Counted from the stretch's first letter, positions 6,156-15,602 are shown. The stretch: 64,000 bases of DNA from Stenotrophomonas maltophilia (GCF_006970445.1 NZ_CP033877.1:938750-1002749); one strand, 5' to 3'. The notes: generated from the sequence alone by a model not told the origin. Numbers and translations: made by a program.

Positions 6156-9098
6156 TCAGAAGCGCTGCTGGTACTTCATGTAGACGAAGCGGCCGATGTC
6201 ATAGCCACCGTAGTACGAGAAGGCCGAGTTCGGCTTGGTGTACATGATCGGGCCGGTCTTCTCGAACACGTTGTTGGCACCGACCGAGACGGTGGCATCC
6301 CACGGCAGCGAGTAACGGAACTGCACGTCGTGGAAGGTGACCGAACCACGCTCGTTGTAGTTGCGGGCGCCCTTGTACCACGGAGCGTACACGCCCGGAT
6401 CGGAGCACTCATCCGGATAGGCGCGGATGTCCACGCACTGCTCCTTCACGCCGGAGTAGTAACGCGCGGTCCAGCTGACGCCGAAGTTGCCCAGGTCCCA
6501 GCCCAGCACCAGGTTCGAACGGACGCGGAAGTTGCTGCCGATGCCGTTGGAGACGGTCGGCACCACCGTGCTGTCGTTGGTCGAGCGGAACTCGCTCTTG
6601 CTGACATAGGTGGTGGCCCAGCCGGCGTTGAACTTGCCGACGCTGGTTTCCAGGCGGTAGTTCAGGTCCAGGTCGTAGCCTTCGGTTTCCATGAAGCCGG
6701 CGTTGCGGCTGCCGAACTGCAGGGTGTCGACGATGCCGGCGGTCGGGCCGGTCGACTTGTCACGGGTGAAGCGCTGGCAACGTGCGTCAATGCCCTGCTC
6801 GTAGCAGTCGATCAGGATCTGGGTCGGGCTGTCGGCAACGATGGTGTTGTCGATGCGGATCTTCCACCAGTCCAGCGAGGCGTTGAAGTTCTTGATGAAG
6901 CTCGGGCTCCAGACCAGGCCCAGCGTCTTGCTGGTCGAGGTTTCCGGGGTCAGGGTCGGGTTGGAGCCCGACACGAACGGCACCGGCGTCGCGTCGACGG
7001 AGGTGGCAACCGGCTGGTTGCCCTGGCGCAGCTGGCGGAAGGTCGCGGCATTGGCGATGTCACGCGCGCAGCGGGCACGTACCTCGGCGCTGGTGCGCGA
7101 GGAGCCGAACTGCACGTCGCACGGATCGCTGAACTGGGCGAAGGTCTGCGAGCCACCACCGTACAGGTCGCTGATGGTCGGGGCGCGGAAGCCCTCGGCC
7201 CAGGTACCACGGACCAGCAGCTGGTCGAACGGCTTCCACTTGAAGCCGAACTTGCTGTTGAGCGTGTTGCCGAAGGTGTCGTAGTCGGAGAAGCGGGTGG
7301 CACCGTTGAAGGTCAGTTCCTTCGCGCCCGGCAGGTCCGCCAGCACCGGCACGTTGATTTCCAGGTACGCCTCGTTGACCTTGTAGCCGCCACCGGTCGG
7401 GCCTGCGGCCAGGTTGGTGGTGGCGCCGGCCTGCGCCAGCGGATCCGGACGGTACTCACCGGTTTCCTTGCGGCTTTCCACACCGAACGCGAAGCCCAGG
7501 TCGCCAGCCGGCAGGGTCACGATGGAACCGGCGATGTTGGCGAAGAAGTTCTTGCTGGTGGTCTTGCCGGTGGTGACTTCCGGCGGGAACAGCCAGGCCT
7601 GCAGGTCGGCGTTGCCATCGATGCCGTTCGGATCGATCGTGCCGTACGGCACCAGCGGGTTCCACGGCTTGCACACGTCATAGGAGATCGGCGCAGCAGC
7701 GGTGCCGCACTGGACCTTGCCGGTGGCGGCATTGTAGAACGACGGGCCGACGCCGCCGGCGACGCGGGCCTTGTGCAGGTTGCCGGTAGCGATGGTTTCC
7801 AGTTCGTTGCGGTTGTACTGATAGCCCGCTTCCCAGTCGAAGAAGCGGCTGCCGATCTCGAACGAACCGTCGAACGACGCCACCGCACGGTAGGTCTTCA
7901 GCTCGCTGGTGGTCACGCGCGGCACTTCCCAGGTGCGGCGGTTCCAGGCCACGGCGGTCGGGGTGGCGTAGCCGTGCTGGCGGCCGAACGGATTGAAGTA
8001 GCTGTCGATCGACATCGAACCCACGCCAGCGGTGCTGGACTGCAGCGGGTAGCCGGCGATCTGGCGCACGGCCTTGCGCTTGTTGTAGCCCAGCTCGGTG
8101 CGGAAGTTGACGTTGTCGGTGATCTTGAAGCGGCCGTCGAAGTACACCGAATCACGCTTGAGCGGGAAGTTCAGGTGCATCTGGTCGTTGGCGTTGCTGA
8201 CATCGCCAGTGAACGCCGACGGATCGGTGATGTGGTAGTTGGCCGGGTTGGTCGGGTCGGCACCACGGTTGAGCGAGTAGTTGCAGCCGTCCTTCGCGTT
8301 GGTGCAGCCCGGGCGACCCTTCAGGCCGGTGAACTGGCCGTACTGGCTGATGGTGGTCCAGTTGGTCAGGTTGTCGGCATGGCGGTCGGTCAGGCCGTAG
8401 GCGCTGAAGCCGCGGTCCTTGGCCCACACTGCCTTCTCTTCGGCATGTTCGGCAGCGACGGTCAGCGAGATGCGGTCATTGCTCCAGCCCGCCACCACGT
8501 CGAAGCGGTCGCGTGCGCCGTCGCCCTCGCTGAACTGGCCGTGGTAGACGTTGGCGGTCACACCGGTGACATTCGAGCGGGTGATGATGTTGACCACACC
8601 GGACATGGCATCGGAACCGTAGATGGCCGACGCGCCATCCTTCAGCACCTCGATGCGCTCCACCGCCGAGACCGGGATCGTGGAGATGTCCTGGTAACCC
8701 GAGGTGCTGATGCCCAGGCGCTTGCCGTTGATCAGCACCAGCGTGCGCTGGGTGCCCAGGTTGCGCATGTCGATGTACGAACCACCTGCGTTCTCACCGG
8801 CAGTCAGCGCGTTGGCGCGGCTGATCGCCGGGCTGCCCATCGCGGTGACGTTCTGCAGGATGTCGGCGACCGAGCTGAAGCCCTGCTGCTCGATGGCCGT
8901 ACGGGTGATCGCGAACACCGGCTGGGCGGTTTCCACGTCCACCTGGCGGATGCGCGAGCCGGTGATCTCGATGCGATCGAGGTTGGTGGGAGTGGCGCTG
9001 CTGCCGTCCTGGGCAAACGCGGGCAGGGCGGCCAGCGCTGCGGTGGTAGCCAGGGCGTAGCGGATGGCCTGCCCCAGTGCGGTGGTGCGTGAAGTCAT
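6156..9098 (-). CDS. TonB-dependent outer-membrane receptor
   Basis: A 980-residue outer-membrane transporter. Residues 1 to about 29 are a signal peptide ending AALPAFAQ. Then comes the segment LDRIEITGSRIRQVD that precedes the plug domain in many xanthomonad and caulobacter receptors. The plug runs to about residue 175 and contains GTQRTLVLINGKR, VERIEVLKDGASAIYGSDA and VVNIITR. The rest is the 22-strand barrel, ending in Phe (MKYQQRF) as expected for BAM assembly. The substrate is unknown: no adjacent transporter or enzyme gives a clue, so this is an orphan receptor of the large xanthomonad class that takes up carbohydrates, peptides or siderophores. It is a single-gene unit with its own terminator. 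Confidence 0.9.
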   Translation of the reverse strand: MTSRTTALGQAIRYALATTAALAALPAFAQDGSSATPTNLDRIEITGSRIRQVDVETAQPVFAITRTAIEQQGFSSVADILQNVTAMGSPAISRANALTAGENAGGSYIDMRNLGTQRTLVLINGKRLGISTSGYQDISTIPVSAVERIEVLKDGASAIYGSDAMSGVVNIITRSNVTGVTANVYHGQFSEGDGARDRFDVVAGWSNDRISLTVAAEHAEEKAVWAKDRGFSAYGLTDRHADNLTNWTTISQYGQFTGLKGRPGCTNAKDGCNYSLNRGADPTNPANYHITDPSAFTGDVSNANDQMHLNFPLKRDSVYFDGRFKITDNVNFRTELGYNKRKAVRQIAGYPLQSSTAGVGSMSIDSYFNPFGRQHGYATPTAVAWNRRTWEVPRVTTSELKTYRAVASFDGSFEIGSRFFDWEAGYQYNRNELETIATGNLHKARVAGGVGPSFYNAATGKVQCGTAAAPISYDVCKPWNPLVPYGTIDPNGIDGNADLQAWLFPPEVTTGKTTSKNFFANIAGSIVTLPAGDLGFAFGVESRKETGEYRPDPLAQAGATTNLAAGPTGGGYKVNEAYLEINVPVLADLPGAKELTFNGATRFSDYDTFGNTLNSKFGFKWKPFDQLLVRGTWAEGFRAPTISDLYGGGSQTFAQFSDPCDVQFGSSRTSAEVRARCARDIANAATFRQLRQGNQPVATSVDATPVPFVSGSNPTLTPETSTSKTLGLVWSPSFIKNFNASLDWWKIRIDNTIVADSPTQILIDCYEQGIDARCQRFTRDKSTGPTAGIVDTLQFGSRNAGFMETEGYDLDLNYRLETSVGKFNAGWATTYVSKSEFRSTNDSTVVPTVSNGIGSNFRVRSNLVLGWDLGNFGVSWTARYYSGVKEQCVDIRAYPDECSDPGVYAPWYKGARNYNERGSVTFHDVQFRYSLPWDATVSVGANNVFEKTGPIMYTKPNSAFSYYGGYDIGRFVYMKYQQRF

Positions 9099-9379
9099 GG
9101 CGAGCTCTCTCTCTCAGGTCGTGCAAAGGACGCCAAAGTGGGCGTCGAAGGAGCCAGCAGGGTCGATGACCGAGCCGGTGACCCGATAGTAGTCTCGTTA
9201 GTTAATGCTCTGTAAAGAGTTCGTATCCATTTATGTCGCAAGACCGCGCGAACCTTCACCAAACGTGAACAAAAGCAGATGCTTACGTGAGGGGGGCGAT
9301 CGCCCATACCGCGCCGTTGTGTTGCGAGGCAGCACAAAAAACCGCCAGACTGCGCAAAGTGGAAGCGGGAAGTGCGTCA
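9099..9379. other. Intergenic region upstream of the TonB-dependent receptor
   Basis: About 280 bases without a gene, carrying the receptor's promoter on the minus strand. A small dyad TTCAC-N5-GTGAA lies at 9255-9269 and could be an operator. No confident -35/-10 pair was identified; no coding signal or structured RNA was recognised. Confidence 0.4.
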
Positions 9380-9406
9380 CCCCAGTTGTCCTGTGGACAA
9401 CTGGGG
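9380..9406. terminator. 12-bp perfect hairpin downstream of ppx
   Basis: CCCCAGTTGTCC and its exact complement are separated by only three bases, ten bases after the ppx stop. There is no T tract, so it is either a weak terminator or an mRNA 3'-end stabiliser. Confidence 0.55.
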
Positions 9407-9415
9407 ACAGCGTAT

Positions 9416-10942
9416 TCAGGCCACGAACGGACGGAACTGGATGCCCAGCCCGGCGATGCCATCGGTCTCGCCGATCAGGTCGGCGCGCAGCAGCGGACGG
9501 GCGTCGATGAAGGCCTGCGGCACGATCAGCGACAGCCGGTTGTCGTCGGCGGTCAGTTCCAGCGCCGGCAGCGGGTCGTCTTCATGGGCGCGGTTGAGCA
9601 GCACCGCCAGGCGCAGCAGGGCCGCCAGCCGGCGTGCGGTCAGCAGCAGTCGCTCGGGCAGGGCGTCGAAGGCGGTCTTGGTCACGCTGCGGCGGTGACT
9701 GCGCACCAGGGCCGCCAGCATCTGCTGCTCCTGGCGCGAGAAGCCGGCGATATCCGAGTGTTCCAGCACATAGCTGCCATGCACGTGGTAGCCGCTGTGC
9801 GCGATCATCAGGCCCAGTTCGTGCAGGCGCGCAGCCCAGCCGAGCATGCGTGCATCGTCGGCATCGAGCCTCCAGCGTTCCTGCACCTGTTCCAGCAGTG
9901 ACAGCGCGGTCTCCTGCACGCGCTCGGCCTGTACGGTATCGATGCCGTAGCGCTGGCTGAGTGCGGCCACCGACTCATCGCGCAGGTCGTTCTCGCCGGC
10001 GCGGCCGACGATGTCATACAGGATGCCTTCGCGCATCGCCGCCTTGCTCACCAGCAGCTTCTGCAGGCCCAGCGCCTGGAACGCCGCTTCCAGCACCAGG
10101 ATGCCGCCGGCGATGATCGGGCGGCGGTCGCTGGACAGGCCCGGCAACTGGATGTCGTCGATCTTCTTGGCCTTCAGCAGTTCATCGCGCAGCTGCGGCA
10201 GGGCCTCGGCGGTGATCGCGCCCTTGCTCAGCTTCATCGTCGCGCAGATCTCGCTGATCGCCTTGTGCGTGCCCGATGAACCCAGCGCTTCCTGCCAGCC
10301 CAGCGCGCGATACTTGCTGGCGAAGGGTTGGAACTCGCGGCCGATCTCGGCCAGTGCGTCCTTCCAGCGCTTCTTGCTCAGCTTGCCGCCGGGGAAGAAG
10401 CGTCGGGTACTGGCAATGCAGCCGGCCTGCAGGCTCTCGCGCTCCAGGGTCTGCATGCCCATGCCGATGATGAATTCGGTGGAGCCGCCGCCGATGTCGA
10501 TCACCAGCCGGCGCTGGCCGGGTTTGGGCGGTTGCGCGTGGGCCACGCCCAGGTAGATCAGGCGGGCTTCTTCGCGCCCGCTGACCACTTCGATGGCATG
10601 CCCCAGTGCGGTTTCGGCCGGGACCAGGAACGACTGCGGCGAGCGCAGCTGGCGGACGGTGTTGGTGGCCAGCGCGCGTACCCGGTGCGGCGGCACATTG
10701 CGGATGCGCTGGCCGAAGCGCGCCAGGCATTCCAGCGCGCGCTGGCGGGCCGCTGCGGAGAGGCCACCCTTGCCATCCAGCCCATCGGCCATGCGCACGG
10801 TCTCGCGCAGGCGGTCGATCACCCGCAGCTGGCCGAGCGTGTAGCGCGCGATGACCATGTGGAAACTATTGGAGCCAAGGTCGATGGCGGCCAGCAGGTC
10901 GCCATCCTGCAATGCGGGCGGAGTCGTGGTGGTATGCGGCAT
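9416..10942 (-). CDS. ppx: Exopolyphosphatase, Ppx/GppA family
   Basis: A 508-residue Ppx/GppA phosphatase that cleaves terminal phosphate from polyphosphate (or pppGpp). The ASKHA phosphate-1 motif AAIDLGSNSFHM starts near residue 18, the phosphate-2 motif VIDIGGGSTEFIIG lies near 146, followed by GSSGTHKAI and an HD-like C-terminal region (RLHELGLMIAHSGYHVHGSY). Length matches exopolyphosphatase more than GppA. It lies downstream of ppk1 on the same strand but 380 bases away across repeats, so it is probably transcribed separately or by read-through. Confidence 0.88.
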   Translation of the reverse strand: MPHTTTTPPALQDGDLLAAIDLGSNSFHMVIARYTLGQLRVIDRLRETVRMADGLDGKGGLSAAARQRALECLARFGQRIRNVPPHRVRALATNTVRQLRSPQSFLVPAETALGHAIEVVSGREEARLIYLGVAHAQPPKPGQRRLVIDIGGGSTEFIIGMGMQTLERESLQAGCIASTRRFFPGGKLSKKRWKDALAEIGREFQPFASKYRALGWQEALGSSGTHKAISEICATMKLSKGAITAEALPQLRDELLKAKKIDDIQLPGLSSDRRPIIAGGILVLEAAFQALGLQKLLVSKAAMREGILYDIVGRAGENDLRDESVAALSQRYGIDTVQAERVQETALSLLEQVQERWRLDADDARMLGWAARLHELGLMIAHSGYHVHGSYVLEHSDIAGFSRQEQQMLAALVRSHRRSVTKTAFDALPERLLLTARRLAALLRLAVLLNRAHEDDPLPALELTADDNRLSLIVPQAFIDARPLLRADLIGETDGIAGLGIQFRPFVA

Positions 10943-11090
10943 GGACGAATGTTAGCCGAAGGGGCGGTGTGCTCGTCACCGCACGGCCTTCACATTTTGT
11001 AGGGGAGTGCGGCAGGGCTGCGCCCTGCACCTGCCGAATCAACGGCAACGGCAACAGCCGAAGCAAAGGCTGGCTTCCTGTGGGCAGGCA

Positions 11091-11184
11091 GGGTGAGTCC
11101 GGCTGCGGGGGACGCTGCAAGTACGTCCATGTAAGCTCGGTCGCGCCATCCATGGCGCTCACGCCCCCGCAACCGGACCCACCC
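11091..11184. repeat. 94-bp imperfect palindrome, dispersed-repeat-like
   Basis: The left end GGGTGAGTCCGGCTGCGGGG is matched by a complementary right end with few mismatches, and the centre contains an inner GCGCCATCCATGGCGC palindrome. It would fold into one long hairpin. The inner segment resembles a dispersed element I associate with Stenotrophomonas and Xanthomonas intergenic regions, but copy number cannot be checked here. It lies between ppk1 and ppx. The left part of this spacer (10943-11090) holds only GC-rich small dyads. Confidence 0.55.
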
Positions 11185-11241
11185 CGCCTTCGACAGTTCT
11201 CTGCGATCTGCCGGGACGGCGTTCTGCGCGGCTGTTGGTGG

Positions 11242-11319
11242 GTGTCGACCTTGGTCGACACGGTAGATCCACGCCATGCGTGGATGAATCCAAACGTGCC
11301 GACCAAGGTCGGCACCTAC
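11242..11319. repeat. Cluster of three SMAG-type palindromes
   Basis: Three hairpins in a row: GTGTCGACC-TT-GGTCGACAC at 11242-11261, a GGTAGATCCACGC / GCGTGGAT element at 11262-11285, and GTGCCGACC-AA-GGTCGGCAC with a CTAC tail (reverse orientation) at 11296-11319. They end five bases from the ppk1 stop codon and could protect or end the ppk1 transcript. Confidence 0.75.
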
Positions 11320-11323
11320 CGGG

Positions 11324-13411
11324 TCAGAGCCCCTGCATCAATGCCATCTGCGCAGAATGCGGGGCTTCGTCGTGCGCCGGCGCGCGCTTGTGGTAGATGC
11401 CGTCGGCATCCAGTTCCCAGGCGTTGAGATTGTCGTCCAGGTAGTTCTGCAGGACCTCGCGGTAGACCCGCTTGGCCAGCTCCGGATCGAGGATCGGGAA
11501 GCAGGTCTCGACCCGGCGCAGCAGGTTGCGTTCCAGCCAGTCGGCGCTGGCGCAGTACATCTCCGGTGCGCCGTCGTTGCCGAACCAGTAGACGCGGCTG
11601 TGCTCCAGGAAGCGGCCGACGATCGAGCGCACGCGGATGTTGTCCGAGATGCCCGGCACGCCCGGACGCAGGGTGCAGGCGCCGCGGATGATCAGGTCGA
11701 TCTGCACGCCGGCCTGCGAGGCGGCATACAGCGCGCGCACCACCTGCGGTTCGTTCAGTGCGTTCATCTTGGCGATGATCCGCGCCGGGCGGCCCGCGGC
11801 GGCGACGCGCGTTTCGCGCTCGATGCGGCCGAGGATGCCGGTGTGCAGGGTGAAGGGCGACTGCAGCAGGCGCTTGAGCTTCATCTTCGACGCCAGCCCG
11901 GACAGCTGCTGGAACAGCAGGTGCACGTCGTTGCCGATGTCCGCATCGGCGGTGATCAGGCTGATGTCGGTGTACGCGCGGGCGGTGCCGCTGTGGTAGT
12001 TGCCGGTGCCCAGGTGCACGTAGCGGCGCAGCTTGCGGCCCTCGCGGCGCACGATCAGCAGCATCTTGGCGTGGGTCTTGTAGCCGACTACGCCGTACAC
12101 CACCTGCACGCCGGCTTCCTGCAGGCGATCGGCCAGGCCGAGGTTGGCCTCTTCGTCGAAGCGCGCGCGCAGCTCGACCACCACGGTCACGTCCTTGCCG
12201 TTGCGCGCGGCCTGGATCAGTGCATCGACAATCAGCGAATCCTTGCCGGTGCGGTACAGGGTCTGCTTGATCGCCAGCACGTTGGGGTCGATCGCCGCTT
12301 GCCGGATAAGCTCCAGCACTGCGGTGAAGGCATCGAACGGATGGTGCAGCAGCAGGTCCTGGCGTGCCGCCGTCTCGAAGATGCCGTCGCTGTCGCGCAG
12401 CGTGCGCGGCGTCATCGGCGGGTACTTCAGGTCCGGCTGCGCGATCAGGTCGTACAGCTGGATGATGCGGTTGAGGTTGACCGGGCCATCGATGCGATAC
12501 ACCGCGTTCTCGGTCAGGCCGAAATTCTGCAGCAGGGTGCGCACGATCTCGCGCGGCATGTCGTGGGCGATCTCCAGGCGTACCGCCGGCCGGTAGCCGC
12601 GGTCGACCAGTTCGTCGCGCAATGCCAGCGCCAGGTTTTCCACTTCCTCCTCGTCCACCACCAGCTCGGAGTTGCGGGTGACGCGGAACTGGTAGGCGCC
12701 CTGGACTTCCATGCCCGGGAACAGCTCATCGACGAAGGTCGACAGCACCGAGGACAGGAACACGAAGTTCTGCGGCCCGCCGAGCTTTTCCGGCAGCTGG
12801 ATGATGCGCGGCAGCGATCGCGGTGCACGCACGATGGCCAGATGGCCGGCGCGGCCGAACGCGTCGGTGCCCTTCAGCACCACCACGATGTTCAGCGACT
12901 TGTTGAGGATCTTCGGGAACGGGTGCACCGGGTCCAGGCCCAGCGGCGACAGCACCGGCATGATCTCGTTGCGGAAGTACGCACGCAGCCAGCGTTTCTG
13001 GCGGTCGGTCCAGGAATGGCGGCCGAGCACGCCGATGCCGGCGTCCATCAGCGCCGGGCGCAGTGTCTCGTTCCAGCAGCGGTACTGCTGGTCCACCAGT
13101 TCCGCAGCGCGGTCATGGATGGCGTTGAGGATGGTCTGCGGGCTCATCCCGTCCGGGGCCGGCGGCAGGCCGAATTCCTGCGCGTGGCGCACGGCGGCGG
13201 CGCGGATCTCGAAGAACTCGTCGAGGTTGGTGCAGGAGATGCACATGAAGCGCAGGCGTTCCAGCAGCGGCACCTGCGGGTCCATCGCCTGCGCCAGCAC
13301 GCGGAAGTTGAAATCCAGCTGCGACAGCTCGCGGTTGATGTACAGCGCCGGGTCGCGCAACGGATCGTTGTCCGGGCTCACGGGGAGGGGGAGGGATCCG
13401 AGGCTGCTCAT
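11324..13411 (-). CDS. ppk1: Polyphosphate kinase 1
   Basis: A 695-residue PPK1 that reversibly polymerises ATP gamma-phosphate into polyphosphate. It has the N domain (YINRELSQLDFNFRVLAQA near residues 27-45), the head domain, and two phospholipase-D-like C-terminal domains. The autophosphorylated-His motif is in KTHAKMLL, and the second domain has YVHLGTGNYHSGTARAYTD. Length matches the family. The start codon lies four bases after the phoR stop, so translation is probably coupled to the phosphate sensor. Confidence 0.95.
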   Translation of the reverse strand: MSSLGSLPLPVSPDNDPLRDPALYINRELSQLDFNFRVLAQAMDPQVPLLERLRFMCISCTNLDEFFEIRAAAVRHAQEFGLPPAPDGMSPQTILNAIHDRAAELVDQQYRCWNETLRPALMDAGIGVLGRHSWTDRQKRWLRAYFRNEIMPVLSPLGLDPVHPFPKILNKSLNIVVVLKGTDAFGRAGHLAIVRAPRSLPRIIQLPEKLGGPQNFVFLSSVLSTFVDELFPGMEVQGAYQFRVTRNSELVVDEEEVENLALALRDELVDRGYRPAVRLEIAHDMPREIVRTLLQNFGLTENAVYRIDGPVNLNRIIQLYDLIAQPDLKYPPMTPRTLRDSDGIFETAARQDLLLHHPFDAFTAVLELIRQAAIDPNVLAIKQTLYRTGKDSLIVDALIQAARNGKDVTVVVELRARFDEEANLGLADRLQEAGVQVVYGVVGYKTHAKMLLIVRREGRKLRRYVHLGTGNYHSGTARAYTDISLITADADIGNDVHLLFQQLSGLASKMKLKRLLQSPFTLHTGILGRIERETRVAAAGRPARIIAKMNALNEPQVVRALYAASQAGVQIDLIIRGACTLRPGVPGISDNIRVRSIVGRFLEHSRVYWFGNDGAPEMYCASADWLERNLLRRVETCFPILDPELAKRVYREVLQNYLDDNLNAWELDADGIYHKRAPAHDEAPHSAQMALMQGL

Positions 13412-13415
13412 GGCG

Positions 13416-14747
13416 TCATTCTTCGATGGAGGTCAGGGGGGCGGACTCGCGCGGGCGCACGTGGTCGGCATCGAAATGGCAGGAGAACACCGAGCCCTTG
13501 CCGACTTCGCTTTCAATCTCCAGCCGTGCGTGGTGCAGGCCGAGGATGTGCTTGACGATGGACAGGCCCAGCCCGGTGCCGCCGCTCTCGCGTGAGCGGC
13601 TGCTGGACACACGGTAGAAACGTTCAGTCAGGCGTGGCAGGTGGGTGGCCGGGATGCCGTAGCCGGAATCGCGCACCGACAGCACCGCGCCGTCGCCTTC
13701 GCGGCGGAACTCCACCGCGATGCGGCCACCGGCCGGGGTGTAGCGCACGGCGTTGGTGACCAGGTTGGAGAAGGCGCTGTGCAGTTCCTTGGTCGAACCC
13801 TGCAGGTCGACACCGGCGAGGTCGTCGATGCTGATCTGGTGACGGCCCTGGCTGTGCGCCTCGGCTTCGCGGCGCAGCGTCGCCAGCATCGGCTGCATGG
13901 CCACGGTCTCTTCCTCGCTGTGTTCCTGCGATTCGAGGCGCGACAAGGTCAGCAGGTCTTCCACCAGCTGGGCCATACGCTGGCTCTGCTTGCGCATTTC
14001 TTCCAGCATCGGTCCGGTGCCCGGGAAATCTTCCGGGTCCATCATGTCCAGGTAGCCGTGGACCACGGTGAGTGGCGTGCGCAGCTCGTGTGAAACGTTG
14101 GCGACGAAGTCGCGGCGTACCTGTTCCAGGCGCAGCAGCTTGCTGACGTCACGGGCGATCAGCAGCCAGTAATCCGACGAATAGGGAATCAGGCGCAGGT
14201 TCAGGCGGATCGCCGGATCGACCGGGGAGGGCACGTCCAGGATCGGTTCGGCATTGCGGCCACCGGCCAGCCAGTGGGCCAGCGGCATTGGCTGCAGGCG
14301 TTCGACCAGGGCCTCGCCAAGGTCGCCGGGATGGTGCAGGCCGAGCAGGGCGGTGGCCGCTTCGTTGAACCACTGCACGCGCTGGCTGTTGCGGTCCAGC
14401 ACCACGACGGCGTCGGGCAGCGCGGCGGCGGCGGCGCGGTAGCTGCGCAGCATGTCCAGCAGGCGGCGCTTGCGCACGCGCATTTCCACCTGGTTGCGGT
14501 ACAGCAGGCGGTCCAGTTCGTTCCAGACGCCGGTGCCTTCCTCTGCGGTGTCCCAGCGCTGGCGCGCGGTCAGCCGGCGCAGCACGCTGCGCAGTCGCCA
14601 GTAATGCCAGGCCAGGGTGGCCAGCGCGCCCAGTGCGATGCACAACCACAGGTGGCCCGTGAACCACCCCACCAGTCCGGCGAACAGCAGTACCGCGGCA
14701 ACGGTGGCCAGGGTCTTCAACCAGGCAGAGCGGATGTGGCGGGGCAT
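13416..14747 (-). CDS. phoR: Phosphate-regulon sensor histidine kinase PhoR
   Basis: A 443-residue inner-membrane sensor kinase. Two N-terminal transmembrane helices (about residues 10-47) are followed by a PAS domain (LPDAVVVLDRNSQRVQWFNE), the H-box NVSHELRTPLTVVHGYLDMM with the phospho-acceptor His, the N-box (NLVTNAVRYTPAGG), and ATP-lid motifs DSGYGIP and GTGLGLSIVKHILG. The layout with a very short periplasmic loop and a cytoplasmic PAS domain is that of PhoR. It lies between phoB and ppk1 on the same strand. Confidence 0.92.
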   Translation of the reverse strand: MPRHIRSAWLKTLATVAAVLLFAGLVGWFTGHLWLCIALGALATLAWHYWRLRSVLRRLTARQRWDTAEEGTGVWNELDRLLYRNQVEMRVRKRRLLDMLRSYRAAAAALPDAVVVLDRNSQRVQWFNEAATALLGLHHPGDLGEALVERLQPMPLAHWLAGGRNAEPILDVPSPVDPAIRLNLRLIPYSSDYWLLIARDVSKLLRLEQVRRDFVANVSHELRTPLTVVHGYLDMMDPEDFPGTGPMLEEMRKQSQRMAQLVEDLLTLSRLESQEHSEEETVAMQPMLATLRREAEAHSQGRHQISIDDLAGVDLQGSTKELHSAFSNLVTNAVRYTPAGGRIAVEFRREGDGAVLSVRDSGYGIPATHLPRLTERFYRVSSSRSRESGGTGLGLSIVKHILGLHHARLEIESEVGKGSVFSCHFDADHVRPRESAPLTSIEE

Positions 14748-14807
14748 TGCGATCTCGTCGTTGAGGTGCGGCGGTTCACTGGGGTGAACCGAGGGTTATA
14801 GCAGAGT

Positions 14808-14844
14808 TGCCGGCACCGGCACCCGCAGGTGCGCGGTGCCGGCA
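14808..14844. terminator. Hairpin at the phoB 3' end
   Basis: An 11-bp stem TGCCGGCACCG / CGGTGCCGGCA encloses a second 4-bp stem GCAC / GTGC. It lies between the phoB stop and phoR and has no T tract, so it more likely tunes phoB/phoR mRNA levels than fully terminates. A further dyad GGTTCAC-TGGG-GTGAACC follows at about 14773-14790. Confidence 0.55.
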
Positions 14845-14853
14845 CGACGAGAC

Positions 14854-15543
14854 TCAGGTGGCAGTGGAGAAGCGGTAGCCTGCGCCGCGCACGGTCTGCA
14901 CCATGTTCTCGGCGTTGAACGGCTCCAGCGTCTTGCGCAGGCGGCGGATATGCACGTCGATGGTGCGCTCCTCCACGTACACGCTGCCGCCCCACACATG
15001 GTCCAGCAGCTGGGCACGGGTATAGACGCGCTCCGGGTGGGTCATGAAGAAGTGCAGCAGGCGGTATTCGGTCGGGCCGATCGGCACCGGCTGGTCGTTG
15101 GCGAACACGCGATGGGCGGCGCCGTCGATGCGGATCGGGCCAACGGCCACGCTGCCGTCCTCGTCGTCCTCGCGGGCGCGGCGCATGACCGCACGGATGC
15201 GGGCCAGCAGTTCGCGCGCCGAGAACGGCTTGACCACATAGTCATCGACACCGGCTTCGAGGCCACCGACGCGATCGTTCTCTTCGCCGCGGGCGGTCAG
15301 CATGATGATCGGCACCTCGCGGGTCAGCGTTTCCTTGCGCCAGCGGCGGGCCAGGTCCAGGCCGCTGGTGCCGGGCAGCATCCAGTCCAGCAGGATCAGG
15401 TCCGGAACGCGGTCGGCGATGGCGGTCTGGGCCTCACGGGCGTCGCCGGCGTGGACCGGTTCGTAGTCGCCCTTGCGAAGGGCGAAGGCGACCATTTCAC
15501 GGATCGCGGGCTCGTCATCGACGATCAGGATGCGTTTCTGCAC
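14854..15543 (-). CDS. phoB: Phosphate-regulon response regulator PhoB
   Basis: A 229-residue OmpR/PhoB-type regulator. The receiver domain has the acidic pair in ILIVDDEPAIREM, the phospho-acceptor Asp in LILLDWMLPG (about residue 53), the switch Thr in IIMLTARG and the Lys in VVKPFSARELLARI. The winged-helix effector domain ends with VRGAGYRFS. It activates phosphate-starvation genes when phosphorylated by PhoR. It is the first gene of the phoB-phoR-ppk1 run. Confidence 0.94.
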   Translation of the reverse strand: MQKRILIVDDEPAIREMVAFALRKGDYEPVHAGDAREAQTAIADRVPDLILLDWMLPGTSGLDLARRWRKETLTREVPIIMLTARGEENDRVGGLEAGVDDYVVKPFSARELLARIRAVMRRAREDDEDGSVAVGPIRIDGAAHRVFANDQPVPIGPTEYRLLHFFMTHPERVYTRAQLLDHVWGGSVYVEERTIDVHIRRLRKTLEPFNAENMVQTVRGAGYRFSTAT

Positions 15544-15583
15544 GAGGACACCGTAGGGCTCGGTTACTGGAGTGGTGCCAGTA

Positions 15584-15602
15584 GACTACGGTTTGATGAC
15601 AT
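15584..15602 (-). promoter_or_regulatory. Possible Pho box upstream of phoB
   Basis: On the minus strand ATGTCATCAAACCGTAGTC lies about 40 bases before the phoB start. The first half contains TGTCAT, matching the Pho-box half-site; the second half (CGTAGTC) is degenerate. Autoregulation of phoB is common, but this match is weak. Confidence 0.3.

Noticed and set aside
6057..9092. A 1,011-residue open frame opposite the TonB-dependent receptor
   Set aside because: High-GC shadow; the minus-strand product is a clear receptor with signal peptide, plug and C-terminal Phe.
9099..9379. Metabolite riboswitch upstream of the TonB-dependent receptor
   Set aside because: No cobalamin, TPP or other known motif was seen; only a short dyad is present.
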